14,004 bases of DNA, taken from Candidatus Bathyarchaeota archaeon (GTDB taxonomy: Archaea; Thermoproteota; Bathyarchaeia; Bathyarchaeales; DTEX01). This document shows positions 13,708 through 14,004 of this stretch, in pieces; within the stretch, counting starts at the first letter, position 1; every line of letters starts with the position of its first letter. The DNA is taken from assembly GCA_021162225.1 (NCBI GenBank), contig JAGGZB010000187.1:1-14004 (forward strand), written 5' to 3'. The translations under genes were made by a program, and so were the position numbers. The notes below the pieces were generated by a model that saw only the letters and a list, made by a program, of their open reading frames with translations, had not been told where the DNA came from and did not search any database.

Positions 13708-14004
13708 ATGAGGAACGACGTTGAGAAATGGCTTAAGAAGCATGGAGAAGAGTTTCTTCGAAGCATGGGGATTAAGAGAGGCCAAAAAATATTAGATTTT
13801 GGATGCGGTTCAGGTAATTACACTATTCCAGCGGCTTTGATCGTTGGAAGAGAAGGGAAAGTTTACGCTCTAGACGAGAAGAGTCAAGGCTACTGGCCGA
13901 GTGAAGGATTAAATAAGTTAATTCGGAGAGCTAAGCTCCGACGGTTAGAAAACATAGTGGTGATGAAGACCTCTGGAGAGCTAAAAATAGATTTAGAAGA
14001 TGAA
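13708..14004 (+). CDS. SAM-dependent methyltransferase, N-terminal part (cut by window edge)
   Basis: Ninety-nine codons are present. ILDFGCGSGNYTIPAALIVG (about 33-52) is class I methyltransferase motif I, which binds S-adenosylmethionine; KVYALDEK (about 58-65) is motif II with the acidic residue for the ribose. The N-terminal helix RNDVEKWLKKHGEEFLRSMG precedes it as in small UbiE-like or Methyltransf_11/31-type proteins. Substrate cannot be told. The start is the first ATG after an in-frame stop at 13678-13680. The C-terminal half is outside the window. Confidence 0.88.
   Translation, partial: MRNDVEKWLKKHGEEFLRSMGIKRGQKILDFGCGSGNYTIPAALIVGREGKVYALDEKSQGYWPSEGLNKLIRRAKLRRLENIVVMKTSGELKIDLEDE

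Overview
The window is archaeal chromosome, most likely from the TACK/Bathyarchaeia side of the Archaea (inference). The support is an archaeal-type HisRS, an STT3/AglB oligosaccharyltransferase, an archaeal type IA topoisomerase, a CofE-family protein (coenzyme F420), TATA boxes in front of many genes, frequent TTG starts with GGAGG-like ribosome binding sites, and a tRNA with a small intron outside the anticodon loop. The content is mostly housekeeping. I see no CRISPR array, insertion sequence, phage or defence island.

Region 1 (1-5131, all minus strand) holds, in transcription order, a type IA topoisomerase whose last codons overlap a 74-aa Cys-rich protein, a three-helix membrane protein that resembles the membrane part of eukaryotic OST3/OST6, methylthioribose-1-phosphate isomerase (mtnA), a tRNA-splicing endonuclease homologue with no histidine at all, and histidyl-tRNA synthetase (hisS) running off the left edge. 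Region 2 (5132-6886) has a divergent promoter, a short zinc-ribbon protein that seems to start at CTG, and a Gfo/Idh/MocA-type oxidoreductase. Region 3 (6887-9867, plus strand) is a likely unit of AglB and a ribbon-helix-helix plus winged-helix regulator, then tRNA-Arg(CCG) with a 22-nt intron at position 29/30.

Region 4 (9868-10439) has no convincing gene but carries two TATA-like elements and shattered coding-looking frames. Region 5 (10440-13501, mostly minus) has a COG1237-type metallo-beta-lactamase-fold protein, a small plus-strand ORF behind a good TATA box, a divergent CofE-like ligase, a DUF2905-like membrane protein and an unrecognised 101-aa acidic/basic protein. The right edge (13708-14004, plus) is the start of a SAM-dependent methyltransferase.

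Two functional threads link genes. First, the His-less EndA homologue is best read as a structural partner subunit, and heteromeric endonucleases are the ones known to cut introns at unusual sites such as the one in the local tRNA-Arg. Second, AglB and the OST3/6-like protein would belong to the same N-glycosylation machinery although 4 kb apart. The COG1237 protein and the CofE relative also hint at pterin/F420 cofactor metabolism, more weakly.
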